64,000 nt of DNA, taken from Paulinella micropora. Taxonomy: Eukaryota > Cercozoa > Imbricatea > Euglyphida. The stretch covers positions 142,160 to 206,159 of the forward strand of contig BJOX01000215.1 in NCBI GenBank assembly GCA_009731375.1. The letters run 5' to 3'. Positions 39,101 to 45,605 of this stretch are shown in pieces (position 1 is the first letter of the stretch; the number at the start of each line of letters is the position of its first letter). A program made the position numbers and the translations under genes. The notes under the pieces are model-generated. The model made no database searches and was not told the origin of the DNA. It saw only the letters and a list, made by a program, of their open reading frames with translations.

Positions 39101-42100
39101 AGCAGGAATGGACTCTTTGATGGCAGTGGAGATGAAGTCAGAGCTTGAAAAGGTGTTTGGGGTTCAGCTGCCGATCACCGTAGCCTTAGATAACCCGACA
39201 GTTCGGGCCATTTCTGCTTACATTCTTGAAGAACTGCAGAAAAAAGGATCGACAGAGGGAAGTACAGAAACAAAGAAAGACACAACCATGTTGTTAATGG
39301 AAGTGGATCAATGGTTCTTGAGCTTTCGACAGCGGCATACATATTTACCCACACCGTACAGCATGGTGACAGAGGCGCCGTTGGAGCGGCCAGTTGTCTT
39401 CCTCCTGTCGTCACCGCGAGCTGGATCCTCTCTTTTGCAGCTCGTTTTGAATGCAAATCCTGCTTTGTTCGCCCCGCAGGAGCTGCATCTGCTTCACTAT
39501 GTCAACATGGCCGATCGTCAGCAGCGCGCACTCGGTCACTTCTTGCATGGCGTCACCGCTGCTATGAAAGAAGCAAGGAATCTTTCTTCAGCTGACGCCA
39601 AAGCGTATATAGACCAGGCCGTGCAGGGGAACTGGCCTGTCGCCAAAGTCTACGATGATTTACAGAAAGCTTGTGGCCCTCGAATTTTGATAGACAAAAC
39701 TCCAACTTACTGTCTCAGCATGTATACTCTGCGTCGCGCTGAAAAATTATTTCGGGAACCAAAGTACATCTTCTTGACTCGTCATCCATACTCTACAGTT
39801 CGGTCGAACATGAAGCTCTTTGTGGATCTCCTTACCATCGATGGCATTTTTGTGGATGATCCAGAGCTGCTGCGAACTCGCAGCGAGGCAGAGTATGCTC
39901 AGGCATATGCAAACCTGCTCAACTTCAAGAATGAGGTAGATCCCAAGCGGCTCTGTTCAGTCAGCTACGAAGATCTCTGTCGTGCACCGGAACCAGAGTG
40001 TCGACGTCTATGCGAATTTTTGAACGTACCGTTTGACATAGCAATGACTCGTCCGTATGCTTCTGAAAGCAGTGATGCACACAAAGCTTTGGACGGGACG
40101 ACACTGGCGGTTCGCGATCCGAAACTGATGCGGTACAAGGAAATCGATCCCGCCATGGCCGAGCAATGGCGTACAGATAAACCTTCACGTCCGCTTTTGC
40201 CTTACGCTGCTCGCATTTCAAGTGAGTTGGGATACAAAGAGGAGGAAGAATCTATAGTCAGCGACGTTGGCAGCTCCGACACAGAACCGAAGGTGTTTTT
40301 TGAGGAGGTGGAAGTTCATCCTGCTTCAAAGCACGATTTTCTTCCGCATGATTTGCAGCGAGAGCATCCTGTATCGGAAATGTGGTTATTTATTCTCCAA
40401 ACCGTTGGGATGATTTTTGTTTTCTTCATGCTTGGCGTGTCTGGATTTGCAACCTTCCAGTGGAGCCAACCTTTGACAGACTGGTCGTCTTGGGCTGCTT
40501 TGCCTCTGCTACCATTATTGTGGATGGTTTTTGGAGTGCAGCTGTGTGTCCTGACCGCGTTGAGCCAACGAGTCTTGGTAGGCAGTATTGGGTCCACCGC
40601 GGGTGGTATTTCACTGGAAAGCTATTGCTATGTCCGATGGTGGACAGTTGCTCGTTTGATTGACATGACCAACCTACTCTTCATGAGCTACTTCGAAAAT
40701 TCTGTATTTTTTGTCTGGTGGATGCGACTACTGGGGGCGAGGATCGGAAGCTATGTCCATTTAGGCAGCAGAGATCTTGGCGATCCCCGTTTTCTGGACG
40801 TGGGTTCTGGCTCGGTCATTGGCGAAGGTGCTACCGTGGAGACTACCTACATCTTGGGAAGCCGCCTCATTTTTTCGCGTGTGGTTATCGGCAACCAGGT
40901 AGTGGTGGGCCCGCGCGCTGTGGTGGAAGCTGGAACAATCTTACATCAAGGATCGGAGCTTGGACCCCTCAGTAGGTGCACCCGCATGTCAGAGTTGAAG
41001 ACTAACCAGTTAAAGTTGGGCGACTCCTTGACTTACAAAAAACCTCAGGCTACGCCAATCCCACCCACCTTCAATCGCGCATCTTTCGCGACGCTCCAGT
41101 TTTGCGGAGCTTGGCTTTTCTCTTTCCTTGTGGCCTTTGCTGCGTATATACAATTCTTTGCCATAGACGCGTGTTTCAAGTCGCTGGGCATTCTTTTACC
41201 TGTAACCACAGATGCTGGGTGCCTCTGGCTAGCATTACTGAATTTACTTTCTCCTATCTTTGCTCCATGGGTATTCTTATTCGCATCGCCGTGGAATCAA
41301 GACTATCTCGTTGGTGTAGACCTCTTCACGTCCATGTTTCGTTCGGGTGGCGTAGCAGTGGCCGCCATCTTTTCGTTGTCAATGTCGGGCCTTGTCTTTG
41401 GGGGAAGCTTGTGTGTTTTAACTGTTTTGATCAAGCGCTTGGTGATTTTGCGTCTCAAACCAGTTCAAGGGGCTGACTTGACTTCTCGATTCGCCCTCAG
41501 GGCATGGTGCACAAAGATGATGATTTATTCCTGTCAGCAAAGATTTGCTTCGTTTTTATCCATGACTCCTCTGGAGAATCTATACTTCCGTGGCCTGGGT
41601 GCCTCGATCGCCGAGTACGCCTCTCTGACCAGCAGTGGCAGCTATGGACTACCGGACTTTCTGTACATGGGGCCCGGGTCTCATTTAGGCGACTTCGGGT
41701 ACATCGTCACTTGTGCATTATCTACGCGAGGCATGACCGCTGACCTGGTGTCGGTCGGGCGCGGCGGTTTGGTTGGAGTCATGTCAGTCATGATGCCTGG
41801 TTCCAAGCTCGAGTCGGGTGCTTGGCTTGGTGGAATGACTTTGGCACAGGCAGGCGACACGCCCCGCGCGGACGCTACTTACGTGGGTCTGAATCCCCCA
41901 CAGTGCGTTCAGGCCAACAAAGAACCTGTGCAACTGCCGGTTTTTTCCTTAGTTTGGCAGATGGTGCTTATGCTCTGGACAATAATGCAGCCCCTTTTTG
42001 TCTACGTGTTTGTTGTCCTTTCTCTGCTACCATTTTGGGCCTTTTCCCTCCTGGGAATCTCGTGGGAAGTGCAGGTAGGAGTGGCCCCCTTTATGGCCGT

Positions 42101-42906
42101 GCTCTATCTTTTAGAAGGTGCTCTCCTTCTAGGGTTGTGTAAATGGCTGGGCATAGGACTTCTGCGAGAAGAGGAAGCTCAGAAATATTCGTGGCTGTTC
42201 ATCCGTCGCTCCATCTTCAGTGCCATATGGCGATCCTTCAGGCTCTTACTGGTGCTTCGTGGCTCCCGATCCCAAGCGTACTTTCTACGAGGGTTAGGTG
42301 TGAAGGTGGGTAAGAGAGTGATGATTGACACGTATGCAATAGTGGACTTTGACTTGCTGACAATCGAAGACGACTGTATCGTTGGGCATGATGCGGTTGT
42401 TTTCTGTCATGCACTGGAGGGATCCGTCTTAAGAGCCTCCAAGGTCCGCATAGCTGCAGAGTGTTCCTTAGGGACACGCTCAGTCACTTTGCCCAAGGCG
42501 GCTTTGGAAAAGGGTGAAGTGTTGCCTTCCTTGGCCCTCGCTCTTCCTAAAGGCCTCCGTCTCATCGATGGCGTGTTTCGTCGGGGTGTGGATGTTCGAG
42601 GTGTTACTGCAGAACCTTCTCCAGGTGCTGCTTTGATAGATGTTTATTACCTCAACATGTATGTGCTGCAGGCGAACATCTTGTTAACATCAAGGCTGAT
42701 TCTGCTAATCAGAGTGACGGAGATCAAGCCGCCGCTCTCTTCAGAACCGGCAAGCGGCCATTTGATGAGGATGACGAACTCGATGACGAGGTTGGATTTA
42801 CTTTGCTTATTTTCACTCGTCGTAATTTGCTCTTCATTTTGTGTACTAGGAGCTGAATGATCGGCCTGTCCTTTTCCATGCACAAGGACCCGCCATCACT
42901 GTGTGA
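3102..42906 (+). CDS. Giant modular type I polyketide synthase with terminal sulfotransferase and Pls-like membrane domain (spliced model, contains two assembly gaps)
   Basis: Proposed single gene. Exons: 3102-3111, 3165-8621, 8757-13081 (gap 12071-12080), 13217-19414, 19550-42624 (gap 21090-21099), 42672-42790, 42850-42906. All introns are GT-AG and most are phase 1, splitting a Gly codon. Six ketosynthases are visible and a seventh must lie in the second gap. Modules are fully reducing (DH, ER and KR) except module 1, which lacks AT and DH. All KS domains seen across the active site keep Cys (DTACSS), HGTGT and N(I/M)GH. ACPs carry GMDSL. The AT-like domains lack the serine nucleophile. A sulfotransferase and a Pls-like multi-pass membrane region follow the last ACP. 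Visible protein is about 13,000 residues. The exon structure is inference from frame continuity and splice-like sites. The alternative of several separate genes is unlikely, because each frame break falls at the same KS-AT linker and frame is restored by the same intron. Confidence 0.85.
3165..4390 (+). other. KS1, N-terminal ketosynthase without a partner AT
   Basis: The first ketosynthase differs markedly from the others: [15 protein letters not shown] where others have a (N/Q)EEYG segment, [15 protein letters not shown] where others have GKCHTFDA, and SKSNMGH where others have VKTNIGH. The Cys-His-His triad is present, so it should be active. It follows the N-terminus directly with no ACP, CoA-ligase or AT before it. 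It is therefore likely the entry point for an acyl starter delivered by a separate protein. That role is inferred from position only. Confidence 0.75.
3165..8621 (+). CDS. PKS exon block 1: KS1-psiKR-ER-KR-ACP (module 1) and KS2
   Basis: KS1 spans about 3165-4390 with DTACSSS near 3615-3640, ETHGTGT near 4025 and SNMGH near 4131. No AT or DH follows; the chain goes straight to the structural KR half (about 4500-5290). ER spans about 5250-6190 with the nucleotide-binding AGTGGVG near 5660. KR spans about 6215-6900 with TGGLGGLG, an LDD motif (typical of B-type ketoreductases) and the Ser/Tyr pair around 6620-6670. ACP spans about 7000-7240 with GMDSL at 7109-7123. KS2 spans 7320-8621 with DTACSSS near 7825. 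No loading domain precedes KS1, so the starter must come in trans. From about 4650 the block is nearly identical to modules 2-4, while KS1 is clearly diverged. Confidence 0.92.
8622..8756 (+). other. Intron between KS2 and the module 2 AT-like domain (copy 1 of 3)
   Basis: The KS2 frame runs on from GDGVKTPKR into a TGA at 8678-8680. Donor GTGACC at 8622 and acceptor TATGTAG ending at 8756 remove 135 nt in phase 1, completing a Gly codon and joining to [14 protein letters not shown], the usual start of a KS-AT linker. An alternative in-phase acceptor, TTTCAG, ends at 8795. It has a better pyrimidine tract but would delete a conserved linker strand seen in modules 6 and 7. The same sequence recurs at 13082-13216 and 19415-19549. 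Confidence 0.65.
8757..9895 (+). other. AT-like domain of module 2, predicted catalytically dead
   Basis: The nucleophile position of GHSxG is a Gly codon (GGT at 9338-9340), giving GHGVGEY. After RMLFARARC the domain jumps directly to [10 protein letters not shown]. The stretch of roughly 100 residues that normally carries the small subdomain and the catalytic His is absent. The flanking KS-AT linker and the post-AT linker ([12 protein letters not shown] near 9845) are intact. Known acyltransferases need the Ser-His dyad, so loss of activity is expected. A structural or docking role is inference. Confidence 0.85.
8757..12070 (+). CDS. PKS exon block 2: AT-like-DH-psiKR-partial ER (module 2)
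   Basis: The AT-like domain (about 8757-9895) has [14 protein letters not shown] in place of the GHSxGE active-site motif and degenerate [12 protein letters not shown] in place of the usual GQGSQ. DH (about 9920-10830) keeps the HxxxGxxxxP motif ([10 protein letters not shown] near 10030) and the second motif LDCCSQ near 10550. The structural KR half spans about 10840-11620 and the ER starts at about 11620. The block breaks at the N run inside the ER nucleotide-binding region. Nucleotides match 13217-16530 almost perfectly (offset 4460). A gap of about 1.88 kb would restore the 6333-bp period and supply the missing ER end, KR, ACP and KS3 start. Confidence 0.88.
12071..12080. other. Assembly gap 1 inside the PKS repeat
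   Basis: Ten N of arbitrary length. Offsets between copies are 4460 bp before the gap and 6333 bp after it, so about 1,880 bp are probably missing if module 2 is collinear with module 3. Confidence 0.95.
12081..13081 (+). CDS. PKS exon block 3: KS3, N-terminus lost in the gap
   Basis: The ketosynthase picks up at about one quarter of the domain ([15 protein letters not shown]). [12 protein letters not shown] lies near 12285, [12 protein letters not shown] near 12695 and [13 protein letters not shown] near 12800. From DGKCHTFDA onward it is practically identical to KS2 and KS4. Upstream of that it has its own sequence ([19 protein letters not shown]), with patches shared with KS4. It ends at the 13082-13216 intron and is followed by the module 3 AT-like domain. 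Confidence 0.9.
13082..13216 (+). other. KS3-AT intron (copy 2 of 3)
   Basis: Same sequence as 8622-8756 shifted by 4460 bp: donor GTGACC, in-frame TGA inside, acceptor TATGTAG, phase 1. Confidence 0.65.
13217..14355 (+). other. AT-like domain of module 3, predicted catalytically dead
   Basis: Essentially identical to the module 2 domain. Ser is replaced by Gly at 13798-13800, and the subdomain holding the catalytic His is missing between ARARC and VELISSVTG. Confidence 0.85.
13217..19414 (+). CDS. PKS exon block 4: AT-like-DH-psiKR-ER-KR-ACP (module 3) and KS4
   Basis: This is the only complete copy of the tandem module in the window. AT-like about 13217-14355 (GHGVGEY, Gly codon at 13798-13800); DH about 14380-15290; psiKR about 15300-16080; ER about 16080-17010; KR about 17010-17720; ACP about 17800-18050 (GMDSL near 17907); KS4 about 18110-19414 with DTACSSS near 18620. 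All catalytic signatures except those of the AT are present. KR carries LDD and [16 protein letters not shown], where module 1 has VTS instead of SSA. KS4 has a private core ([26 protein letters not shown]) between identical flanks. Confidence 0.93.
19415..19549 (+). other. KS4-AT intron (copy 3 of 3)
   Basis: Identical in layout to the other two copies (offset 6333 from copy 2): GTGACC donor, TATGTAG acceptor, 135 nt, phase 1, internal in-frame TGA. Confidence 0.65.
19550..21089 (+). CDS. PKS exon block 5: AT-like and partial DH of module 4
   Basis: A further copy of the tandem module up to early DH. AT-like spans about 19550-20688 with GHGVGEY (Gly codon at 20131-20133). DH starts at about 20713 and is cut by the second gap after SGVF. 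Nucleotides follow module 3 at an offset of 6333 bp. The DH here is of the tandem type ([10 protein letters not shown]), unlike the one after the gap ([10 protein letters not shown]), so the two sides of the gap belong to different modules. Confidence 0.9.
21090..21099. other. Assembly gap 2 inside the PKS repeat
   Basis: After the N run the sequence resumes at the position equivalent to 20111 in the previous copy, about 980 bp back in the module. With a 6333-bp period the missing length is about 5.35 kb, or that plus whole extra modules. It should contain the rest of module 4, KS5 and the start of the module 5 AT-like domain. Confidence 0.95.
21100..21665 (+). other. AT-like domain of module 5 (C-terminal part), predicted dead
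   Basis: Starts inside the domain after the gap. GHGVGEY has a Gly codon at 21120-21122, and the His-bearing subdomain is deleted as in modules 2-4. Nucleotide identity to modules 2-4 stops at about 21650, within the RERFW post-AT linker, which marks a recombination or conversion boundary. Confidence 0.85.
21100..42624 (+). CDS. PKS exon block 6: modules 5-7, sulfotransferase, Pls-like membrane domain (21.5-kb exon)
   Basis: One uninterrupted frame. Module 5: AT-like C-terminal part 21100-21665, DH 21700-22580, C-methyltransferase about 22640-23800, psiKR 23810-24530, ER 24530-25470, KR 25480-26200, ACP 26280-26520. Module 6: KS 26590-27870 (DTACSSA near 27100), AT-like 27890-29040, DH 29060-30000, psiKR to 30810, ER 30820-31740, KR 31760-32460, ACP 32560-32800. 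Module 7: KS 32880-34150, AT-like 34190-35555, DH 35590-36450, psiKR to 37230, ER 37240-38160, KR 38200-38900, ACP 39000-39240. Then a Ser/Thr/Lys linker, sulfotransferase 39290-40240 and a membrane domain 40380-42560. DH motifs are [20 protein letters not shown] and [10 protein letters not shown], each paired with a later LDxxx(Q/H). All KRs have (I/L)DD. No KS-AT intron is present in modules 6 and 7. Confidence 0.95.
22640..23800 (+). other. C-methyltransferase domain of module 5
   Basis: Inserted between DH and the structural KR half, the usual place for a PKS C-methyltransferase. The SAM-binding motif reads [14 protein letters not shown] near 23280-23320. It is followed by [14 protein letters not shown] (acidic residue of motif II) and [13 protein letters not shown] (motif III region). 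This is the only methyltransferase visible, so one alpha-methyl branch is predicted in the chain. The domain arrangement resembles highly reducing PKSs of fungi and myxobacteria. Confidence 0.85.
24888..25261 (+). repeat. 374-bp ER conversion tract, copy in module 5
   Basis: Appears identical, base for base by eye, to 31164-31537 and 37599-37972. It covers the nucleotide-binding half of the enoylreductase ([15 protein letters not shown] to YRADIQYA). The surrounding ER sequence of the three modules is diverged. Confidence 0.9.
27890..29040 (+). other. AT-like domain of module 6, predicted dead
   Basis: [14 protein letters not shown] with a Gly codon at 28452-28454 in the nucleophile position. 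After [11 protein letters not shown] the sequence passes quickly to [12 protein letters not shown], so the His-bearing subdomain is shortened or lost. The start motif is [12 protein letters not shown] instead of the GQGSQ type. The post-AT linker [11 protein letters not shown] is retained near 29010. Confidence 0.85.
31164..31537 (+). repeat. 374-bp ER conversion tract, copy in module 6
   Basis: Identical to 24888-25261. The identity with module 5 extends slightly upstream (from about 31125, one mismatch), while module 7 shares only the 374-bp core. Confidence 0.9.
34190..35555 (+). other. AT-like domain of module 7, predicted dead
   Basis: The motif is [14 protein letters not shown]: both the His and the Ser of GHS are replaced (TAC and GGG at 34749-34754). 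This copy keeps more of the middle subdomain than the others ([15 protein letters not shown] and following). The usual AFHSxxM site with the catalytic His reads DAHFMRSW near 35095, so the catalytic His also appears lost. The N-terminal motif is [14 protein letters not shown]. Confidence 0.85.
37599..37972 (+). repeat. 374-bp ER conversion tract, copy in module 7
   Basis: Third copy of the identical tract. Divergence from the module 5 and 6 copies is abrupt at both edges, as expected for gene conversion. Confidence 0.9.
39290..40240 (+). other. Sulfotransferase domain after the last ACP
   Basis: PAPS-dependent sulfotransferases transfer a sulfuryl group to a hydroxyl. The 5'-phosphosulfate loop reads [16 protein letters not shown] near 39405-39455, and the 3'-phosphate site reads [15 protein letters not shown] near 39775-39820 (Arg and the later Ser conserved). 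IDKTP near 39690 and a C-terminal segment rich in SYEDL fit the Sulfotransfer_3 type. In cyanobacterial CurM and olefin synthases a sulfotransferase also follows the final ACP, but a thioesterase comes next; none is seen here. Module 7 appears fully reducing and would not leave the beta-hydroxyl that CurM-type enzymes use, so the acceptor is unknown. Confidence 0.85.
40300..42624 (+). other. Pls-like multi-pass membrane region with three left-handed beta-helix segments
   Basis: Three repeats of hydrophobic helices followed by a soluble hexapeptide-type beta-helix. Helices lie at about 40381-40450 and 40490-40560, then beta-helix 1 at 40735-41000 ([43 protein letters not shown]). Helices at 41100-41435 precede beta-helix 2 at 41570-41850 ([36 protein letters not shown]). 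Helices at 41940-42160 precede beta-helix 3 at 42280-42540 ([33 protein letters not shown]). This layout matches the NRPS terminal domain (TIGR02353) of epsilon-poly-L-lysine synthetase and relatives, where it forms amide bonds beside a carrier domain. A coupling or release role here is inference. Attachment to a PKS and a sulfotransferase is unusual. Confidence 0.75.
42672..42906 (+). CDS. Spliced C-terminal exons of the PKS gene
   Basis: The unspliced frame ends at 42860 with a hydrophobic, low-quality tail. Two small introns give a better end. Intron 42625-42671 (47 nt, CCAG/GTGCTG donor, GTGCTGCAG acceptor, phase 1, completing a Gly codon) switches to a frame encoding an acidic segment with [12 protein letters not shown]. 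Intron 42791-42849 (59 nt, very T-rich, GTTGGA donor, TGTACTAG acceptor, phase 0) joins it to [18 protein letters not shown] and a TGA at 42904-42906. The second intron sits where the first frame would read through T-rich DNA. No transcript evidence is available. Confidence 0.6.
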
Positions 42907-44305
42907 GAAGAGATTTTTCCATCGTGTAAACTTCATCTAGCTAATTAGGTAGTAACGTCATTACATATTTTCGAATTCTCATTAATTTGGCCTTAATCCT
43001 TTCGGACATGGCAAATTGTCTCTATTAATATCACGAAGTCCGATGCCGAGGATCTTCTCTCGTTAGAAGGTTAATTATGTTTACCGTTAGTAACAGCTTT
43101 TATCAGTGGAAAGTATTTTATTAGTGGCAAATATTTTAGAATAGTTCTAGTCAATAAGCGTAACGGACGTAACGGGCGCCATTAGCATGGAGAATCGGAC
43201 AATAACCATTGAGTGGCAGTTACAGTCATGACTGCGCATTTTTATCTAGTTTGCGCTACTGCCTCTGATTTGTCAGTTCTGCTGTTCTACTTGCGGATTA
43301 AAGTGTCGATCGAGCATCGCGTCTCCTTACGGAGTCTTCCGGCAAACCGACGTGTTGTAAACGTACGAGTTAGGTCCGTGAGTGACAGGGTAATTACCAA
43401 TCAATGGTTATGAGCCGCTGGGAAAGCAATTTTCGACAGCATGCAAGTATTTAATAATATGAGACAACTGATGTCGCACACACCAGTGTTTAGCGGAAAC
43501 AAGAAAGATTTGCAGAGTTGTTATTATCAGATAGAGGAATACGCGTATGCTATTAATACTACATCACTCTCGGTGATATGTTTCATGATGCTTTTAAAGA
43601 TCATAAGGCCCGCCGCGAACTTGGACTAAAGTATTAATACTGCTACGATAGAGATCGCATGAGAAGAGCAGAAGAAATGGAAGAACTGAGAAACCGCACG
43701 ATACTTGTTGATATTAATACACCAGACTACCGGTGGGGGTGACGATGACGACTCAGCAACACCAAGAGCGAGAGGCAGCAAGACACCAGAACAGAAGATA
43801 CTAATAGCGAAGCAAGACAATTGGAAAGATCTCACCAAAGACGAGAAGAAAGCATAGGAGGAGAAAGCAAAAAGAAGAAAGAAGAGATCGGCCGATGACA
43901 AGAACACATAAAGACATCTACTACTACCAGGTGAGAAAGAATACCTACAAACAGAACCGCAGCAATATCTGCAGCCGCCCGTCACAACTTCAGTTGCAGA
44001 ATGTCTCAGCTTCTCACCGTATACACTCAATGCATTCTCGGAAACAAAAGTCATAAATGAAGTTTCTGCACAGCAAAAAGATATTGCTGTTGATATTCAG
44101 AAGACCAAAAAAAATTGTTTTTAGTTTTGAAAGTTGGTTGAAATCCAAATTTTGTATTATTGTATTAATAAAATTTGATTTTGGTGAAATTTTCAGCTTT
44201 GGTGGAAATTTAGTTTTTGGTGGTTTGAAGTTTTATTAATACTAATATTAATAATAATAAAAAGGTCTGATAGCCGGGCGAGCAGCGCAATCCTCGTTGT
44301 ACCAT
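42907..44305. other. Intergenic stretch downstream of the PKS gene
   Basis: AT-rich with only short unrecognised frames. A plus-strand frame at 43441-43629 (FSGNKKDLQSCYYQIEEYAYA) faintly resembles the start of a retroelement gag, but it is too short to call. No RNA gene or terminator signal stands out. Confidence 0.5.
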
Positions 44306-44800
44306 CCCCAACGATAGCTCAATGGAAGACTAAGTCGGTAATATAACCAAACACAATTCTCAAAAACTCAGAGAATGATGTCTCGTTATATTATATCACT
44401 GACGCAAAGACAAAAAGCCGCCAAAAGACCAGGATCAAATTGGCATTTTAGACGTGTCCGGCCAAACGAAATCTATAAATAAGTTTTTACCTGATAATTC
44501 GGGGGTGATGTCCACTGTATCCCCTCCCAATTTTTATGGCGGAACTCCGTTTCCGACATAATAATCTTTCAAATGATTTCTTTTCTGGCTAAGATTCGTT
44601 TAGGGTTTTGTATGAAGATACATCAACCCACGAATTAACAGTTAAAAAACAACAATCATACTTGCCCCGGTACCAATCGTATATACACTCTAGCACATTC
44701 AGTATATATATTAAAATCTTCCTCTTTCTTCTGTCGATAAGATATTTGTGCAGTATGTCCAAGTATAATGTTTTATGGTTGAGTGATAATGTAATGTCGC
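44306..44800 (-). repeat. Right copy of the inverted repeat that brackets the PKS gene
   Basis: Reads like the reverse complement of about 150-660. Shared landmarks are CCCCAACGATAGCTC at 44306, GAATGATGTCTCGTTATATT near 44372-44392, GGGGGTGATG near 44503 and CATCAACCCACGAATT near 44620 (diverged). The strongest part is 44306-44545. It may be a dispersed element rather than a terminal repeat of one unit. Confidence 0.6.
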
Positions 44801-45149
44801 CATTTCCATATATATATAATAACCGGGAATCGGTTTCCATAAATACATTTACTTGTTGTGAAGACATACCCTTGTATAAATCGGTATCATTTAATATAGT
44901 GTCAGGTGATCAAGTCTGACGACTATATCCGAAGTTGGGTTGAGTGCGCCCTAACCTTGCGATATGCCGATACAAGTAGAGATCGCTGGAGTCCGGTGTA
45001 GCAGTTCATGTTATTAATATATCAGTTCCTTTGATTAGACTGTAGAGTCTTTAATGAGATCATCATTCTGGTACTAATGCGGGTCGTATCCAGGAAACAC
45101 CATCGCTCACTCAAATAGCGATCCCGTAACGGTGCTGTTTCGTGGCCGT

Positions 45150-45159
45150 NNNNNNNNNN
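45150..45159. other. Assembly gap 3
   Basis: Ten N in non-coding DNA, about 60 bp before a GATA microsatellite that may have caused the break. Confidence 0.95.
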
Positions 45160-45221
45160 CCATTCTTATCAGCGGCTCATTCCTTCGGATATTCAAAGCC
45201 AAACACCATCGAACCTTGCAC

Positions 45222-45262
45222 TTATTAGAGATAGAGATAGATAGATATAGATAGATAGATAT

Positions 45263-45319
<57 letters not shown>

Positions 45320-45475
45320 CTAGGTAGGTAGATAAATAGACAGATAGACAGATAGATGCCCTCGGTCAATATTAACGCTTACCGCATGGATTAAAATTCA
45401 TTCCAAAGCCCTTGTCTTGAGCATTCTAACCACACTCTATCTATCTATCTATCTATATATCTATCTATCTATCTT
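45222..45475. repeat. GATA and inverted TATC microsatellites
   Basis: A (GATA)n run at about 45222-45355 is followed 80 bp later by a shorter run of the complementary unit (CTAT)n at about 45437-45475. The pair could fold as an inverted repeat. Confidence 0.92.
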
Positions 45476-45605
45476 GTCGTGTTAATTTCTAGAAGAATGA
45501 ATGCTGTAGTAGCTTTAATATCTAAGTAAGGTTGTCGGGACGATATTGGATCAATGCTTTGTTCGCAGTCGATCAGGTCCACAATACTTCTAGAGAAAAA
45601 AATAC

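Noticed and set aside
42722-42860. Hydrophobic C-terminal helix ([21 protein letters not shown])
   Set aside because: Explained better as read-through of a T-rich 59-nt intron with GT-AG borders. The alternative frame is acidic and continues sensibly.
43441-43629. Possible gag N-terminus
   Set aside because: Only about 60 codons with weak resemblance; no knuckle or neighbouring pol.
45222-45475. CRISPR-like array
   Set aside because: Simple tetranucleotide repeat without spacers, in a eukaryotic context.
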